A stretch of 14,859 nt of DNA from Ignavibacteriaceae bacterium (GTDB lineage Bacteria > Bacteroidota > Ignavibacteria > Ignavibacteriales > Ignavibacteriaceae): assembly GCA_031292465.1 (NCBI GenBank), contig JARLHB010000429.1, positions 1-14,859 of the forward strand, in the 5' to 3' direction. The notes beneath the pieces are model-generated. The model saw only the letters and a list, made by a program, of their open reading frames with translations. It was not told the DNA's origin and made no database searches. Positions 13,733-14,859 of this stretch are shown here, one piece after another. The first letter of the stretch is position 1, and every line of letters begins with the position of its first letter. The position numbers were made by a program, and so were the translations under genes.

Positions 13733-13763
13733 TTGTAAAGCTTTTTTTAATAATTTATATTTA
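13733..13763 (+). promoter_or_regulatory. Promoter of the menF-type gene
   Basis: TTG (13733-13735), a 20-nt spacer and TATATTTA (13756-13763) match TTG / TAnnTTTG except for the last base. The start would be near 13770, so the AGAGGA at 13764-13769 would not be in the transcript and the leader of about 16 nt is without a Shine-Dalgarno sequence. Confidence 0.6.
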
Positions 13764-13785
13764 AGAGGATAAATTAAATTCTATT

Positions 13786-14859
13786 ATGGAAGACTTTATT
13801 TCTATTGCAGTAACTTCTTTTTCTAATTTTTTAACAGAAAATAAAAGCAGGATTAAGGAACAAAGCCCCGCTAATGTTCTTGTAAGCTTTGCTATTGCCA
13901 TAAATGATTTTCCGGTTTATGAAAGGATAAATCATTTAACTAAGCATTATGAAAGATCATTTTATTTTGAAAAGCCGGAAGAAAATTTCTTTATCTTCGG
14001 CGCAGATGAAGCTTTTATAATTTCTGAAAACGGAGACAGAAGATTTTCAGCCATCGACAAAAAAATTAAAAGTTTAAAAGGGTTTTTCGTTAATAATTGG
14101 GATACCCTCCCGGTAAAGAACATACCCCTTTTTCTCGGCGGCATCACGTTTACCGTTGAGCCTAATGAGACCGACTGGCAGGATTATAACGATTCATCAT
14201 GGTTCGTACCTGAAATTATGGTATTGGGTTCCGGTGAAAGCAAATATTTATTTTTCAATTTCTTAACTACCGGCACTCAGGAAAAAGTAATTATACATAA
14301 ATTTCAGGCTAAGCTTGAAAAATTATTAACGGCCGAGGCGCCGAAAATAAAGCCTGGAATAGTAAAAATATCAACCAGCAGCGGCGATACACCAAAGGAC
14401 AAAAAGAAATGGAAACAGCTTGTTGAAGAAGCGCTGCAAAGGATTTCTGAGAATCATATTGAAAAGGTTGTCCTTTCAAGGAAAGTAGAACTGCTTTTAT
14501 CAGGTGAATTAGACTTCAACAGCATAATCGGCAAGCTGAGGAGTAATTATCCGGGTTGTTATATTTTTGTTTATCACCGCGGAAAATCTTCATTCTTCGG
14601 CGCTTCTCCGGAAATGCTTGCAGATTTTACAGATGGCAGCGTAGTAATTGACGCGCTGGCCGGCTCCGCACCGCGCGGCAAAACTGCTGAAGAAGATAAT
14701 AATATAGAGAAAGAACTGCTTAGCGATAATAAGAATCTGCATGAACATGATATAGTTGCCGAACATATAAAACGGGCATTGTCCGGTACCGCTGAAAATA
14801 TTGTTACTGAAAAACAATATTCAATTAAAAAGCTGGCAAACATACAGCATATCTGGTCA
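13786..14859 (+). CDS. menF: Isochorismate synthase, N-terminal 358 residues (runs off right edge)
   Basis: The frame opens at ATG 13786 and is still open at the last base. The C-terminal half shows the chorismate-binding fold: EKVVLSRKVEL (226 onward) with Lys227 at the place of the general base Lys190 of E. coli MenF, GASPEML (272-278) with Glu276 at the place of the general acid, LAGSAPRGK (291-299), and HEHDIVAEH (319-327) for magnesium and chorismate binding. KLANIQHIWS is the usual tail signature reached at the window edge. The enzyme turns chorismate into isochorismate, the first step to menaquinone, or to catechol siderophores if followed by entB/entA-type genes; the next gene is outside the window. 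The Lys base favours isochorismate synthase over anthranilate or aminodeoxychorismate synthases. The start is chosen as the first ATG after the promoter. Confidence 0.88.
   Translation, partial: MEDFISIAVTSFSNFLTENKSRIKEQSPANVLVSFAIAINDFPVYERINHLTKHYERSFYFEKPEENFFIFGADEAFIISENGDRRFSAIDKKIKSLKGFFVNNWDTLPVKNIPLFLGGITFTVEPNETDWQDYNDSSWFVPEIMVLGSGESKYLFFNFLTTGTQEKVIIHKFQAKLEKLLTAEAPKIKPGIVKISTSSGDTPKDKKKWKQLVEEALQRISENHIEKVVLSRKVELLLSGELDFNSIIGKLRSNYPGCYIFVYHRGKSSFFGASPEMLADFTDGSVVIDALAGSAPRGKTAEEDNNIEKELLSDNKNLHEHDIVAEHIKRALSGTAENIVTEKQYSIKKLANIQHIWS

Noticed and set aside
13764..13769. AGAGGA as the ribosome binding site of menF
   Set aside because: It is 16 nt from the ATG and lies upstream of the predicted transcription start, so it is probably not in the mRNA.

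Overview
The window is about 15 kb of AT-rich bacterial DNA, most likely from the Bacteroidota/Ignavibacteriota side of the tree (inference). Three observations point there. One secreted protein ends in a type IX secretion (T9SS) sorting domain. A TPR lipoprotein, a DUF4292 lipoprotein and an EnvC-like protein form a run known from this group. Four upstream regions carry the TTG-N20-TAnnTTTG type of promoter used by Bacteroidota-type primary sigma factors. Most of the coding content is envelope-directed: signal peptides, lipoboxes, outer-membrane barrels and a peptidoglycan factor.

Layout. On the minus strand, 1-3268 is a translationally coupled operon: TPR lipoprotein, then DUF4292 lipoprotein (TTG start), then an EnvC-like coiled-coil protein that runs off the left edge. 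Reading away from it, 3468-5686 carries an ATP-grasp enzyme behind a perfect promoter, a membrane-anchored Ig-like protein and a small outer-membrane barrel. A second plus-strand operon, 5892-8748, encodes two lipoproteins of the same unusual design (GCYT lipobox, Tyr-rich middle, polar low-complexity tail) followed by a FadL/PorV-like outer-membrane protein. It ends at a strong bidirectional terminator shared with the convergent T9SS cargo gene (8796-10544). Upstream of that is a lipoprotein with beta-propeller-like repeats (10707-11738, GTG start).

A gap of over 900 bp (11739-12681) has no gene I can support. Its right half, about 12075-12540, is a dense, mirror-symmetric array of palindromes. 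Two 22-nt hairpins lie at the left and an inverted relative at the right. Between them a 224-bp block is bounded by long inverted arms and contains inverted CCCCG hairpins around a central hairpin, with nearly constant spacers of 20-23 nt. Stem changes between copies are partly compensatory, so the paired structure appears to be kept. This is the least explained structure in the window.

To its right are rsgA, the 30S-subunit maturation GTPase, which can encode its complete OB fold only if translation starts at a non-canonical codon, best an ATT at 12682, and the first 358 codons of a menF-type isochorismate synthase (menaquinone or siderophore precursor). Both have well-placed promoters.
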